Origin: Hymenobacter pini
Lineage (GTDB): Bacteria > Bacteroidota > Bacteroidia > Cytophagales > Hymenobacteraceae
DNA length: 64,000 bases
Assembly: GCF_020421205.1 (NCBI RefSeq)
Contig: NZ_JAIZZH010000003.1
Location: 959,216-1,023,215 of the forward strand
Direction: 5' to 3'
Within the stretch, counting starts at the first letter, position 1. The number at the start of each line of letters is the position of its first letter. This document shows positions 41,569-49,543 of this stretch, in pieces. The notes under the pieces are model-generated. The model saw only the letters and a program-made list of their open reading frames with translations, was not told the origin of the DNA and ran no database searches. A program made the translations under genes and the position numbers.

Positions 41569-42138
41569 ATGAAGAAAGTGCTACTTGGTTTGTTGATGTG
41601 CGGCATGATGGCAGTAGTACCCGCCGGGGCATGGGCTCAAGCTACCCCACTCGCACCCATTGAGTATACTGAGCGCGTGCCCGCCGAAGGTTCTGGCCGC
41701 ACTATGCTGTACAACAGAGCATTGAGCTGGGCGCAGAACAAATTTTCCTACAAACCCACCTCCGGCCTGAAGGCGAACGAAGCGGCTGGCACTATCCGCA
41801 TTTCGGGTACTGGCACTGTGAAGCGCGTGGATAATAAAGGCAAAGACCAGCCGGTTACAGTGCTATTCGACTTCACCTTCCAAAGCACCGATAACAACTA
41901 CACGTACACGGTGGGCTCGTTTCAGGTGATGCCCGATGACAAACAGCCTACCCAGCTGGTCTCCATAGATGACTACCGCACGCAGCTACAGGCGGAGCGG
42001 GGCAACGATAAAATGCGAAACGACCGGCGCATCACCGCTCAGGCTAACTCTATTGCCAGCGAAGTAGCCATGTCCTTCCGCTCCTACATGAACAGCCAGC
42101 CCGCCGAGGGCCAGGTTGGGGCCGGCGCCGAGAACTAG
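41569..42138 (+). CDS. Secreted DUF4468 (TBP-like fold) protein
   Basis: A 189-residue exported protein. The signal peptide is MKKVLLGLLMCGMMAVVPAGAWAQ. The mature part shows ALSWAQNKF, GTIRISGTGTV, and VLFDFTFQSTDNNYTYTVGSFQV, the DUF4468 pattern with a TBP-like fold that is common in Bacteroidota. No function is known. The C-terminal helix (NSIASEVAMSFRSYMNS) is typical. The ATG at 41569 is chosen over an upstream in-frame codon because it begins the signal peptide and sits 50 bases after a -7 box. A terminator follows. Confidence 0.8.
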   Translation: MKKVLLGLLMCGMMAVVPAGAWAQATPLAPIEYTERVPAEGSGRTMLYNRALSWAQNKFSYKPTSGLKANEAAGTIRISGTGTVKRVDNKGKDQPVTVLFDFTFQSTDNNYTYTVGSFQVMPDDKQPTQLVSIDDYRTQLQAERGNDKMRNDRRITAQANSIASEVAMSFRSYMNSQPAEGQVGAGAEN

Positions 42139-42159
42139 CCGCTCCCGAGTTTTTTCTGC

Positions 42160-42213
42160 AACAACCGCCTTGGTTGGTCAAGTAGTGCCTGGCCCGCTGG
42201 GGCGGTTGTTTTG
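42160..42213. terminator. Terminator between DUF4468 gene and olsF
   Basis: AACAACCGCC (42160-42169) pairs with GGCGGTTGTT (42201-42210), and T residues follow on the plus strand. The genes are convergent. Confidence 0.75.
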
Positions 42214-42222
42214 TTTCAGACG

Positions 42223-43956
42223 CTAGAGCCGGCTTAGCAGCCGGTGCGTGCGGGCGGGTAGCTCCCGGGCATCTACCACCATAAAGCCGTCGAGGGTATT
42301 GCTGAAACCAGGGTCGAGGTTGAAGCCAATAATCCGGGCATTCTGCCGCAGGTAATGGCGTAAGAGCACCGGGATACCCATACCCATGGGCTCCAGCTCC
42401 GCCACCAGCTGCTGCAGGTCCTCTAGGCTGTGCAGCCTCCGCTGCAGCAATTCGGCATCAGTGTTGGGCAGAGGCCGGAACTTGTACTGCTTACGGGGCT
42501 TCACCAGGCCCGCCAAAGCGTCGTCGGCGAAGTGCTGCTGCAAAAAGCCCATCATTACCTGCTTGGACACCGTTGAAAACTGGTTGCTGATGCTTACGGG
42601 CCCAATCAGGTACCGGTACTCCGGGTGCCGGGCAATGTACTCGGCCAAGCCTTTCCACAGGAGCAGCAACGGCAGCGGGTGCTTCTGAAATTCCGGTCGC
42701 ACAAAGGACCGGCCCAATTCCAGAGATTCGCGCAGCAACGGCAGCAGCTCTTTGCTCATCCTGAACAAGGAATGCAGGTAAAACCCGCGCTTCCCAAACT
42801 CTCGCACAATGCTTCGGCCCCGCCCAATACGATACGCCCCCACTACCTGCCCGGTGGCTCGGTTGTACAGGAACAGGTGCCGGTAATACTCATCGTACTG
42901 ATCGAGGTCCGTTTCGTGGCTGGTGCCTTCGCCCACTGCCCGAAATGACACCTCGCGCAACCGGCCAATTTCGGGTAGAATGTGCGGCAGCTCTGCTTTC
43001 TTGGCTACGTACACCTCCCACTCCTGGTGCCGCAGCAAACAGCTACTGCGCCGAAGCTGCTCAATATCGGTGGCCAGCAACTGGGGGGCTACGGGCGGCA
43101 CAATGGCAGCTGGCGGCAGCGTGGGTAGCGCAAATTCCCCGGCGGGCTGCCAGGCAGAGCCCAGCGCGTGCACCCGCGCCCGGATGTAGGGCAGTCGGTC
43201 AGAAGTCGGTAGTTGGCCAAGCTCGGTGGCCGGAATCAGCTGGCCGATTCGGACGCGCACCGTTTGGCCCCGCTTGTTTAGCAGCTCAGCCGGCAGCCGG
43301 GCCGTGCGCAGCAGCGGGTGCACGGCGCCCAGCAAGCTAAAGGCCACACTATTTTGCCCGCTAATCCACACGGGCACTACGGGTACCCGGGCCGCTTCCA
43401 GGAGCCGGCCCACCGTGGGGTGCCATTCTGAGTCGGTGGCGGGGCGCAGCGCGGAGGTGCGGTGCGCTACTTCACCAGCCGGAAAGAAACCCAGTGGCAC
43501 ATCGTTGTGCAGGTACCGGAGCAGCTGCCGCACCTTAGGGGTGTTGCGGCCGGCATCCTGCCGTTCCGGGCTCACCAGGGTCAACTGCGTGGGCAGGTTG
43601 GGCAGCAGAGGCGCCAGTATCTCGTTGGCTACGGCCACAAAATCGGGCCGCACTTCACCCAGCACGTACAGCAGTACCAGCCCATCCAGCATACCGCATG
43701 GGTGGTTGGCCAGGGCCATAAAGGCCCCGTGCGTGGGGATGCGGCGCAAATCGGTGGGGGTGTACTGTACGGTAATCTGTAAGTCCCGCAGGAGCTGCCC
43801 AATAAACTCGCGGCCCGTAAGGTGGCAGTGCCGGTCATAGAGCTGCTGCAAGTCGCGCAGTTGCGTCAGCCATTGCCACAACGGGCGCAGGGGCGACCAA
43901 GTGCGCGCACCGGCGGCAGCTGTCAGCCCCGGAACTGAGTTGGAAAGTAATGCCAT
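42223..43956 (-). CDS. olsF: OlsF-type fused O-/N-acyltransferase (aminolipid synthesis)
   Basis: A 577-residue two-domain enzyme. Residues about 60-270 form a PlsC-like O-acyltransferase with the motif ANHPCGMLDG (His85, Asp91) and LGFFPAGEV. Residues about 310-575 form a GNAT-like N-acyltransferase: CLLRHQEWEVYVAKKAELPHILPEI, VGAYRIGRGRSI, LELGRSFVRPEFQKHPLPLLLLWKGL, and YLIGPVSISNQFS. The same domain order is described for OlsF, which makes ornithine lipids (related fused or split enzymes make glycine lipids) in Bacteroidota. The acceptor amino acid cannot be read from the sequence. Inner-membrane associated. The ATG at 43956 is typical, and a terminator lies upstream at 44082. Confidence 0.85.
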   Translation of the reverse strand: MALLSNSVPGLTAAAGARTWSPLRPLWQWLTQLRDLQQLYDRHCHLTGREFIGQLLRDLQITVQYTPTDLRRIPTHGAFMALANHPCGMLDGLVLLYVLGEVRPDFVAVANEILAPLLPNLPTQLTLVSPERQDAGRNTPKVRQLLRYLHNDVPLGFFPAGEVAHRTSALRPATDSEWHPTVGRLLEAARVPVVPVWISGQNSVAFSLLGAVHPLLRTARLPAELLNKRGQTVRVRIGQLIPATELGQLPTSDRLPYIRARVHALGSAWQPAGEFALPTLPPAAIVPPVAPQLLATDIEQLRRSSCLLRHQEWEVYVAKKAELPHILPEIGRLREVSFRAVGEGTSHETDLDQYDEYYRHLFLYNRATGQVVGAYRIGRGRSIVREFGKRGFYLHSLFRMSKELLPLLRESLELGRSFVRPEFQKHPLPLLLLWKGLAEYIARHPEYRYLIGPVSISNQFSTVSKQVMMGFLQQHFADDALAGLVKPRKQYKFRPLPNTDAELLQRRLHSLEDLQQLVAELEPMGMGIPVLLRHYLRQNARIIGFNLDPGFSNTLDGFMVVDARELPARTHRLLSRL

Positions 43957-44074
43957 AGAATGCCGGAGCCAGCCTCATAACATAGCCTGACTCCTCCTCC
44001 CAAACTTCCAAAGCAGATATTAGCCGTGCGTTATGGGCCAATTATGAAACTGTTATGCCTGCTAACAGCTCCGC

Positions 44075-44103
44075 ATAAAAAAAGCCGCGTTGCAGCGCGG
44101 CTT
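44075..44103 (-). terminator. Minus-strand terminator upstream of olsF
   Basis: AAGCCGCG (44082-44089) pairs with CGCGGCTT (44096-44103), with a T run on the minus strand (plus A at 44077-44081). It may end read-through from the nuclease gene or a short RNA. Confidence 0.6.
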
Positions 44104-44255
44104 CTTACTTATCTACCCACCTGAAGTCTATCACTCAACTCACGCGGCAAAATTACACTACCTCAGGTACTTTCAGGGGGAGTATTCTACCAAGTAACAC
44201 AAAAGTAAACTTGACTGCCAGCTTATGCTCGACCAACGGCGTGCCTCGTACTAAC

Positions 44256-44287
44256 AACACGGGCCCGATACATGCCGGGCCCGTGTT
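44256..44287. terminator. Hairpin after the nuclease gene
   Basis: AACACGGGCCCG (44256-44267) pairs with CGGGCCCGTGTT (44276-44287) around an 8-base loop, 24 bases beyond the nuclease stop. Confidence 0.6.
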
Positions 44288-44310
44288 ATTTCTGGCAAGC
44301 CTGATGACGC

Positions 44311-45198
44311 TTAGCTGGTAGGGCCGTTGTCAACGCGCGCTTCAATGGTAGCCTGCACCGAGGCAGACACGGCCGACAGCAGGTCATACCCGGTGGCCGC
44401 TTCAATGGCATCAACCGTGGTGCGGTACGAGCCCCAGGTAGTGCTCAGCGAGTTATCATTGGGCGTGTTGATGGCAATAACGCGGGTGCTGGTGGTTACG
44501 CGGGCGGCGTCGCCGGTACCTACGGGCAGCACCACAATTACCTTCCAGCAACGGGCCGGCACCGTTATGCGGCCGCCGTCGATGGTTTCTTTGTAACCCG
44601 CCGAGCCCGTGCCGCCTTTGCCGTAGGAGCCACAAATGATGTACAGCTCATTGCCGGCATCAACCAGGGTACGGCAATAATTTTCCAGGTTGGCCCAGGT
44701 ACGCTGGTTGTTGTTGGGGGCCTGGGGCATCATGTTCGTCATCAGAAACGTAGCCGAGTTGTCGGCCACCGAGCCGGTTCGGTCGGCGGAGGGGCAGTTA
44801 TGGCCCCGGTCGAAGCCCGAGCCGCTGTAGCTGGTGCTACCTACCCGGTACCATCCTGAGGGCAAGGAAGCATCGGCCGAGAAGTTATCCTGCCGGGCCG
44901 TGCTGCCCAGCCAGGCACTGCTCAGGTGCCAGCTAACCCAGTTAGGAATACCCCGGTCGCGGTGATACGACATGGAGTACTGGGTTTTGTTCATAAGGTA
45001 GTTAGTGTAATTAGTAGTGCTGGTAGTAGCACCGCTAGGGTTACCCAAGGCCATGTTCCCGTCGCGGGTGGCGGTGGCGTCGGCGCTTTGCGAAGAGGCG
45101 CTGGGAGTGCCTATGGGCGCAACAGCATCTTTGGAGCAGGAAACGGCCAGACTAGCCAGTGTGGCCAGACTGAGAATACGGAGTAGGGTACGCTGCAT
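44311..45198 (-). CDS. Lipoprotein DNA/RNA non-specific endonuclease (NucA/NucB family)
   Basis: A 295-residue beta-beta-alpha-metal nuclease of the non-specific endonuclease family. The active-site motif is DRGH at 130-133 (FDRGHNCPSADR), followed by the Asn-containing TNMMPQAPNNNQRTWANLENYCRTLV with the metal-binding Asn. The N-terminus is a lipoprotein signal with the lipobox LAVSC (Cys21), so the enzyme is predicted to be anchored outside the cytoplasm. A Ser/Thr-rich linker (about 25-60) precedes the fold. It presumably degrades extracellular DNA or RNA for nutrition or competition. No immunity gene is adjacent, as expected for an exported nuclease. Confidence 0.9.
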   Translation of the reverse strand: MQRTLLRILSLATLASLAVSCSKDAVAPIGTPSASSQSADATATRDGNMALGNPSGATTSTTNYTNYLMNKTQYSMSYHRDRGIPNWVSWHLSSAWLGSTARQDNFSADASLPSGWYRVGSTSYSGSGFDRGHNCPSADRTGSVADNSATFLMTNMMPQAPNNNQRTWANLENYCRTLVDAGNELYIICGSYGKGGTGSAGYKETIDGGRITVPARCWKVIVVLPVGTGDAARVTTSTRVIAINTPNDNSLSTTWGSYRTTVDAIEAATGYDLLSAVSASVQATIEARVDNGPTS

Positions 45199-45597
45199 GA
45201 TGGAAAGAGGGTGTGATGGTTGAGGAAGGAAAAGTGCTGCTTAGCGGCCGCAAAAATGAGCGCCTGTTTTCAGTTGGATGTTACCGGAACATTATCATTT
45301 TCCAAATTCGGGAAGACTGTGCTAAAATGACAATTTTCTGAGAACCAACACCTACTACCATACTCTATATATGACACTTACTACATTCCGCAACTTGTAA
45401 AATATCCTTTACAGCGCAGCAATGCCCATTTACTTCTCATTGCCTGTGTCCAATAGCATAATTTTACACTCCACACCGTTGAGCACAGGATTTGACTAAA
45501 CATGAAAAGGCCCTCACCGACCTGCAACGATGAGGGCCTCATTTCACGAGGAATAAACTAATAGGGTGGATATTTGAGTATAAAATAAGAACTCCGT
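45199..45597. other. AT-rich intergenic region with a terminator
   Basis: Mostly AT-rich. A hairpin AGGCCCTCA...TGAGGGCCT (45508-45539) is the only structure seen and probably ends the T9SS-protein gene, which is transcribed leftward. The promoter of the nuclease gene must lie at 45199-45400. Confidence 0.5.
45508..45539 (-). terminator. Hairpin downstream of T9SS-protein gene
   Basis: AGGCCCTCA (45508-45516) pairs with TGAGGGCCT (45531-45539), with a T-rich end on the minus strand (plus AAAA before 45508). Confidence 0.65.
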
Positions 45598-47820
45598 TCA
45601 GGGCTGCACTACCACACGGCTCTTACCTATGCGCTGTCCGGCTTTGTCGAACAGAGCCACCTGATACAGCCCCGGCCGCAAAGACGCCGCCGATACTACC
45701 GCCCGGCTATTGCTCACCGTGTGCCGGCTTACCTCGTTACCCATCTGATCATAGAAAGCTACCTCATATTTGGCACTGCCAGGCCGGTCGCTGGCGGGCA
45801 ACTGCATGCGCAGCGGCTGTGCCTGCGAGGCCGGGTTGGGGTACATATCGAATACCACTACCGGTGGGCGTACCGTCACGGACACCACGTTGGAGTACGA
45901 CTCTTGCCCGCTCAAATCCACAATGCGCAGGCGGTAGTACAGCGTTGAGGCGTTCTGAGAAATACCGTTGTAGTCACGGAACAAGTATTGCCGGGTGGTG
46001 GCAGAGTTACCGGCGGCATTTACGCGGCCCAGCGCTTGGAAACTCCCCGACGCCGATAAGGAGCGTTCCACAATAAAGTGGCTACTGTTGGCCTCGGAAG
46101 TGGTCTGCCAGCTTACGTCTATGGAACCATCACCGTTCACGGCGCGCAGGTTTTGGAGCGCTACGGCAGCAGATACGGGCGGCGTGATGGTGGAGGGGAA
46201 TCCGCTGGGAGTATCATCGGCAAAGGCATAGTAGATGCGCGTGTCAGCCAGCGCCGATACACCGTTAGGCATCTCCAGCTCTACCCACTCGAAGTCACGC
46301 GTAGTGCGAAACGACAGTTCCTGCTTACCGCTCGAAAGCAATTCCAGGGAAAGTAACGAGGCATCGGTTATGGATTCGGCCAGTTCCGCGCCGTTAATTC
46401 CGATGTAGGTCTTTACCCGAACATTTTTAAGCAATTGCGCATCGAGCAAACCTGTGGCTAGCCCCAGTACTACCCCGGCACGGTTGCCACCTGTACCAGT
46501 TCCGTTCAGCTTCATTTTCAGGCGGGTGCTGCCGCCTACCGCTACCAGCGAGTTGAAAGTGGCGTAGTTGCTGGTCAGATTCTGATCAACGGCCAGTTCC
46601 GGCGAGGTTACGCCGCAGTTCACGCATGCCAGGCTGCTGCCGTTCAGCTGGTAATTGCCTGTGGGGTCGGAGAAGTTAGAGAATCGGGCGTTCTGGTCAC
46701 GGTACACGCGGGGCTCCACGCCAAAGCCGTAGTACACCTGCAGATTGTCCAACACGCCTAGTAGGCTCACCCGCCGGATTTCAACCCGGTCGAAGGGCTT
46801 GATGGTGTTCATGCGGATGTTGTACTTGCCGCCGGGAAGCACGCTCAGGCTCAGCAAGCCAGCACCGGTACCCACCTCCTGCACCGTAGAGCCCAGATAC
46901 GTTGTCAGCCGCAGTCCGGACAGTGCGGAGGCATCCAGCAACCCCTGACTACCCAGCACAAAGCCGGCGTAATAACCGGCCGGTGCCGTTCCTTCCAACT
47001 GCGTTTGCAGGGAGGTCGGGCAGCTCAGATCCACCAGAGCCCCCATAGTAGCGTAGTTGGTCAGGTCCGAGTCAACGGCATTCAGCGGCTGGCTCACGTT
47101 GGAGTTCACGCACACCGTAATGTTGTTGTCGACGGCCGCCGTGCTGTAGTTGCTGGCACTGGGCGAGGCAAACCGGGAAACGTATCCCCTGGCCGACGTG
47201 ATGTTGTTTACGCCCAGCCCGTAGGCGTAGTGCACGTTCAGCGCGTATCCCAACGAGACCAGCGAAGCCGCCTCAATTTCAATCTGATCAAACTGCTTGC
47301 CCGCAATAAACTCCAGCGGCATTGGCCCTGTGTCGGAACCCAGCAGCAAGCCGGCCAAGCGGGCATCAATCACTTTGGTTTCCTGCAGCTGTGATGGGCC
47401 CGAATTACTGCTTAAGTACGTGCGGATGACGATGGCCGAAGCCAGATCCACCCCCAGCAGATTCAGCACGTTGCTACCGCGCGATACCACTACACCGGCC
47501 CGGTGACCAATTGGTACCAGCCCATCCATGTCCATGCGCAGCTTTAGCCTTTGGGTTACCAGCACGCTGGCGGGTACGTTCAGGGTGGCAGCAGTAGTAA
47601 AGCTGGCATCGGTGGCAAACCCGGGGTTGTCAACTGAACCAAAGCAGGTGGTAACATTCAAGACGGTATTGCACTCCCGGATGGGTGTGGCCCCAGATAT
47701 CCCAGAGTTGGAATAAATGGCGGGGCTACTGCCCTGCCCGAATGCTTGCACTCCGGCAAATACAGCCAGTGCAACGGTGGAAAACAGACGCCGTGAGGCT
47801 GAAAAGTAAAACTGATTCAT
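45598..47820 (-). CDS. Secreted protein with type IX sorting tail
   Basis: A 740-residue exported protein from the ATG at 47820. Residues 1-30 form a signal peptide (LFSTVALAVFAGVQAFGQ). Three similar modules of about 150-170 residues follow, each with motifs such as GHRAGVVVS / YYAGFVLGS / GNRAGVVLG and KVIDARLAGLLLG / LLDASALSGLRLTTYLG / LLDAQLLKNVRVKTYIG, so the body is built of three homologous repeats. A fibronectin-III-like unit (LRAVNGDGSIDVSWQTTSEANSSHFIVERS) precedes the C-terminal sorting domain (DMYPNPASQAQPLRMQLP ... GLYQVALFDKAGQRIG). The cargo is probably cell-surface or secreted through the T9SS. The ligand is unknown. Confidence 0.85.
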   Translation of the reverse strand: MNQFYFSASRRLFSTVALAVFAGVQAFGQGSSPAIYSNSGISGATPIRECNTVLNVTTCFGSVDNPGFATDASFTTAATLNVPASVLVTQRLKLRMDMDGLVPIGHRAGVVVSRGSNVLNLLGVDLASAIVIRTYLSSNSGPSQLQETKVIDARLAGLLLGSDTGPMPLEFIAGKQFDQIEIEAASLVSLGYALNVHYAYGLGVNNITSARGYVSRFASPSASNYSTAAVDNNITVCVNSNVSQPLNAVDSDLTNYATMGALVDLSCPTSLQTQLEGTAPAGYYAGFVLGSQGLLDASALSGLRLTTYLGSTVQEVGTGAGLLSLSVLPGGKYNIRMNTIKPFDRVEIRRVSLLGVLDNLQVYYGFGVEPRVYRDQNARFSNFSDPTGNYQLNGSSLACVNCGVTSPELAVDQNLTSNYATFNSLVAVGGSTRLKMKLNGTGTGGNRAGVVLGLATGLLDAQLLKNVRVKTYIGINGAELAESITDASLLSLELLSSGKQELSFRTTRDFEWVELEMPNGVSALADTRIYYAFADDTPSGFPSTITPPVSAAVALQNLRAVNGDGSIDVSWQTTSEANSSHFIVERSLSASGSFQALGRVNAAGNSATTRQYLFRDYNGISQNASTLYYRLRIVDLSGQESYSNVVSVTVRPPVVVFDMYPNPASQAQPLRMQLPASDRPGSAKYEVAFYDQMGNEVSRHTVSNSRAVVSAASLRPGLYQVALFDKAGQRIGKSRVVVQP

Positions 47821-48141
47821 ATGCAAACAGGTGTTGAGAAAGTAGGTACCCGCACTGCGCTGGCACCTGCGTACACCAGAGGCAATATGATGGCCAGTTT
47901 TAATTATTAGACATAAGTTATTGTTAAACAATTATTTACAAAATATAGCACAACACTATATATTCTCATTTAGAGACTCCTGTTCCTAAATAGAGAATTG
48001 CTAGTATCCCAGAAAAAACCCCGCTATACTCGCAGTCTGGGCTGTTTTCCCAAAAACAAAAAGCGTGGCCTGCTGGTAGCCGGTGTGTTGTGCTATATTT
48101 TTTCAGCCTACTGTTCCGCCCTTTCCGTTCCATTTCGAGCT
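47821..48141. other. AT-rich divergent promoter region
   Basis: A 321-base gap between the leftward T9SS-protein gene and the rightward sigma-54 activator. It is strongly AT-rich from about 47890 to 48000. In-frame sequence from 47998 to the ATG 48142 lacks receiver-domain similarity and is taken as leader. Confidence 0.45.
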
Positions 48142-49509
48142 ATGAGTACTGCATTACCCATCACCATTTTCATTGTAGAGGACAACGCCTGGTATGGCGA
48201 GTTGCTGGAATACAAACTTGCCCAGAACCCGGATTACAGCATCCGCCGCTTTACCACAGCCCAAGCCTGCCTGAGCAACCTGTCGGAGCGCCCCGATATT
48301 ATCACCCTGGACTATTCCCTCCCCGACGGTAAGGGCGACCAAGTGCTTCTCCAGATTAAAGAGCGCCTACCGGAAGTAGCTGTAATTGTCATTTCGGGGC
48401 AGGAAGATGTTCGAACGGCCATTGGCCTGCTGCGCCAGGGCGCGTACGACTACCTGGTCAAAGACGAAGAAACCGCCGACCGGCTGTGGAATACTGTGGG
48501 CAACATCCGGAAGCAGCTGGCTCTGCGGCAGGAAAACGCCCGGCTGAAAGAGCAGATTGGGCAGCGCTTCGACCCACAACGGGCTATTCTGGGCAACAGC
48601 ACACAAATTCAGCAACTCCACGCCCTTATCGATAAGGCCGCCCGCACCAACATCACCGTTTCTATCAGCGGCGAAACCGGTACCGGCAAAGAGCTGGTAG
48701 CTAAGGCCATTCATTTCCGCTCGGAACGCCGCGAAGCGGCTTTCGTGGCCGTAAACGTGGCGGCCATTCCGCGGGAGTTGCTGGAAAGTGAGTTGTTTGG
48801 CCATGAAAAGGGTGCCTTTACGGGTGCCGTAAACCGGCGGATTGGCCGGTTCGAGGAAGCGCACAAAGGCACGCTATTTCTGGACGAAATTTCGGAGCTG
48901 GATTTAAGCCTGCAGGCCAAGTTGCTGCGCGTACTGCAGGAGCGGGAAGTTGTGCGCGTGGGCGGCAACACCCGCATTCCGTTTGATGCCCGCCTGATGG
49001 TGGCCACGCACCGCGACTTGGCCAAGGAAGTAAAAGAGGGCCGTTTCCGGGAGGACTTGTACTACCGTCTGCTGGGCCTGCCCATTCAGTTGCCACCGCT
49101 ACGGGAGCGAGGCCAGGATGTGCTGCTGCTGGCCGATTCTTTCCTGCAGGAGTTTTGCAAGCAGAATAGCATGGTTACCTGTGCGCTGTCGGAAGCAGCC
49201 CGCCAGAAGCTGCTGCACTACGCCTTCCCGGGCAACGTGCGCGAGTTGAAGGCCGTGATGGAGTTGGCCGCCGTGATGGCCGAAAACGACCAGATTCAGC
49301 CCGCTGACCTGCCGTTACGCCACCCGCAGGCCCCCACCGCCGAGCCAACCCTGACGGGCAACGAGTCGTTACGTACCCAGACGGCCTCTATTGTGCAGCG
49401 CTACCTCGATGCCCATAACGGCAACATTTTGCAGGTAGCCGCCAAGCTACAAATCGGGAAATCAACTATTTATCGAATGGTTCAGAACAACGAGGTGCGG
49501 CTACGCTAA
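48142..49509 (+). CDS. NtrC-family sigma-54-dependent response regulator
   Basis: A 455-residue activator. The receiver domain (about 1-120) shows the acidic pair at Glu13-Asp14, the phospho-acceptor Asp57 (DIITLDYSLPDG), IVISGQ, and the Lys in YLVKDEE. The AAA+ domain has Walker A GETGTGKE, the sigma-54 contact loop GAFTGA at 224-229, Walker B TLFLDEISEL and the second-region arginine LYYRLLGLPIQLPPLRER. A Fis-type helix-turn-helix closes the protein (NGNILQVAAKLQIGKSTIYRMVQNN). It is followed 34 bases later by a hybrid kinase on the same strand, a likely two-component pair. Confidence 0.95.
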   Translation: MSTALPITIFIVEDNAWYGELLEYKLAQNPDYSIRRFTTAQACLSNLSERPDIITLDYSLPDGKGDQVLLQIKERLPEVAVIVISGQEDVRTAIGLLRQGAYDYLVKDEETADRLWNTVGNIRKQLALRQENARLKEQIGQRFDPQRAILGNSTQIQQLHALIDKAARTNITVSISGETGTGKELVAKAIHFRSERREAAFVAVNVAAIPRELLESELFGHEKGAFTGAVNRRIGRFEEAHKGTLFLDEISELDLSLQAKLLRVLQEREVVRVGGNTRIPFDARLMVATHRDLAKEVKEGRFREDLYYRLLGLPIQLPPLRERGQDVLLLADSFLQEFCKQNSMVTCALSEAARQKLLHYAFPGNVRELKAVMELAAVMAENDQIQPADLPLRHPQAPTAEPTLTGNESLRTQTASIVQRYLDAHNGNILQVAAKLQIGKSTIYRMVQNNEVRLR

Positions 49510-49543
49510 CCGGTGCCGCGCTTAGGGCTTCGCATTGTATCGT

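Noticed and set aside
44075..44207. A second small RNA on the minus strand ending at the 44075-44103 terminator
   Set aside because: A TACTTTTG box exists at 44200-44207, but the -33 TTG is 26 bases away instead of 19 and no supporting hairpins were found. The terminator may simply end nuclease read-through.
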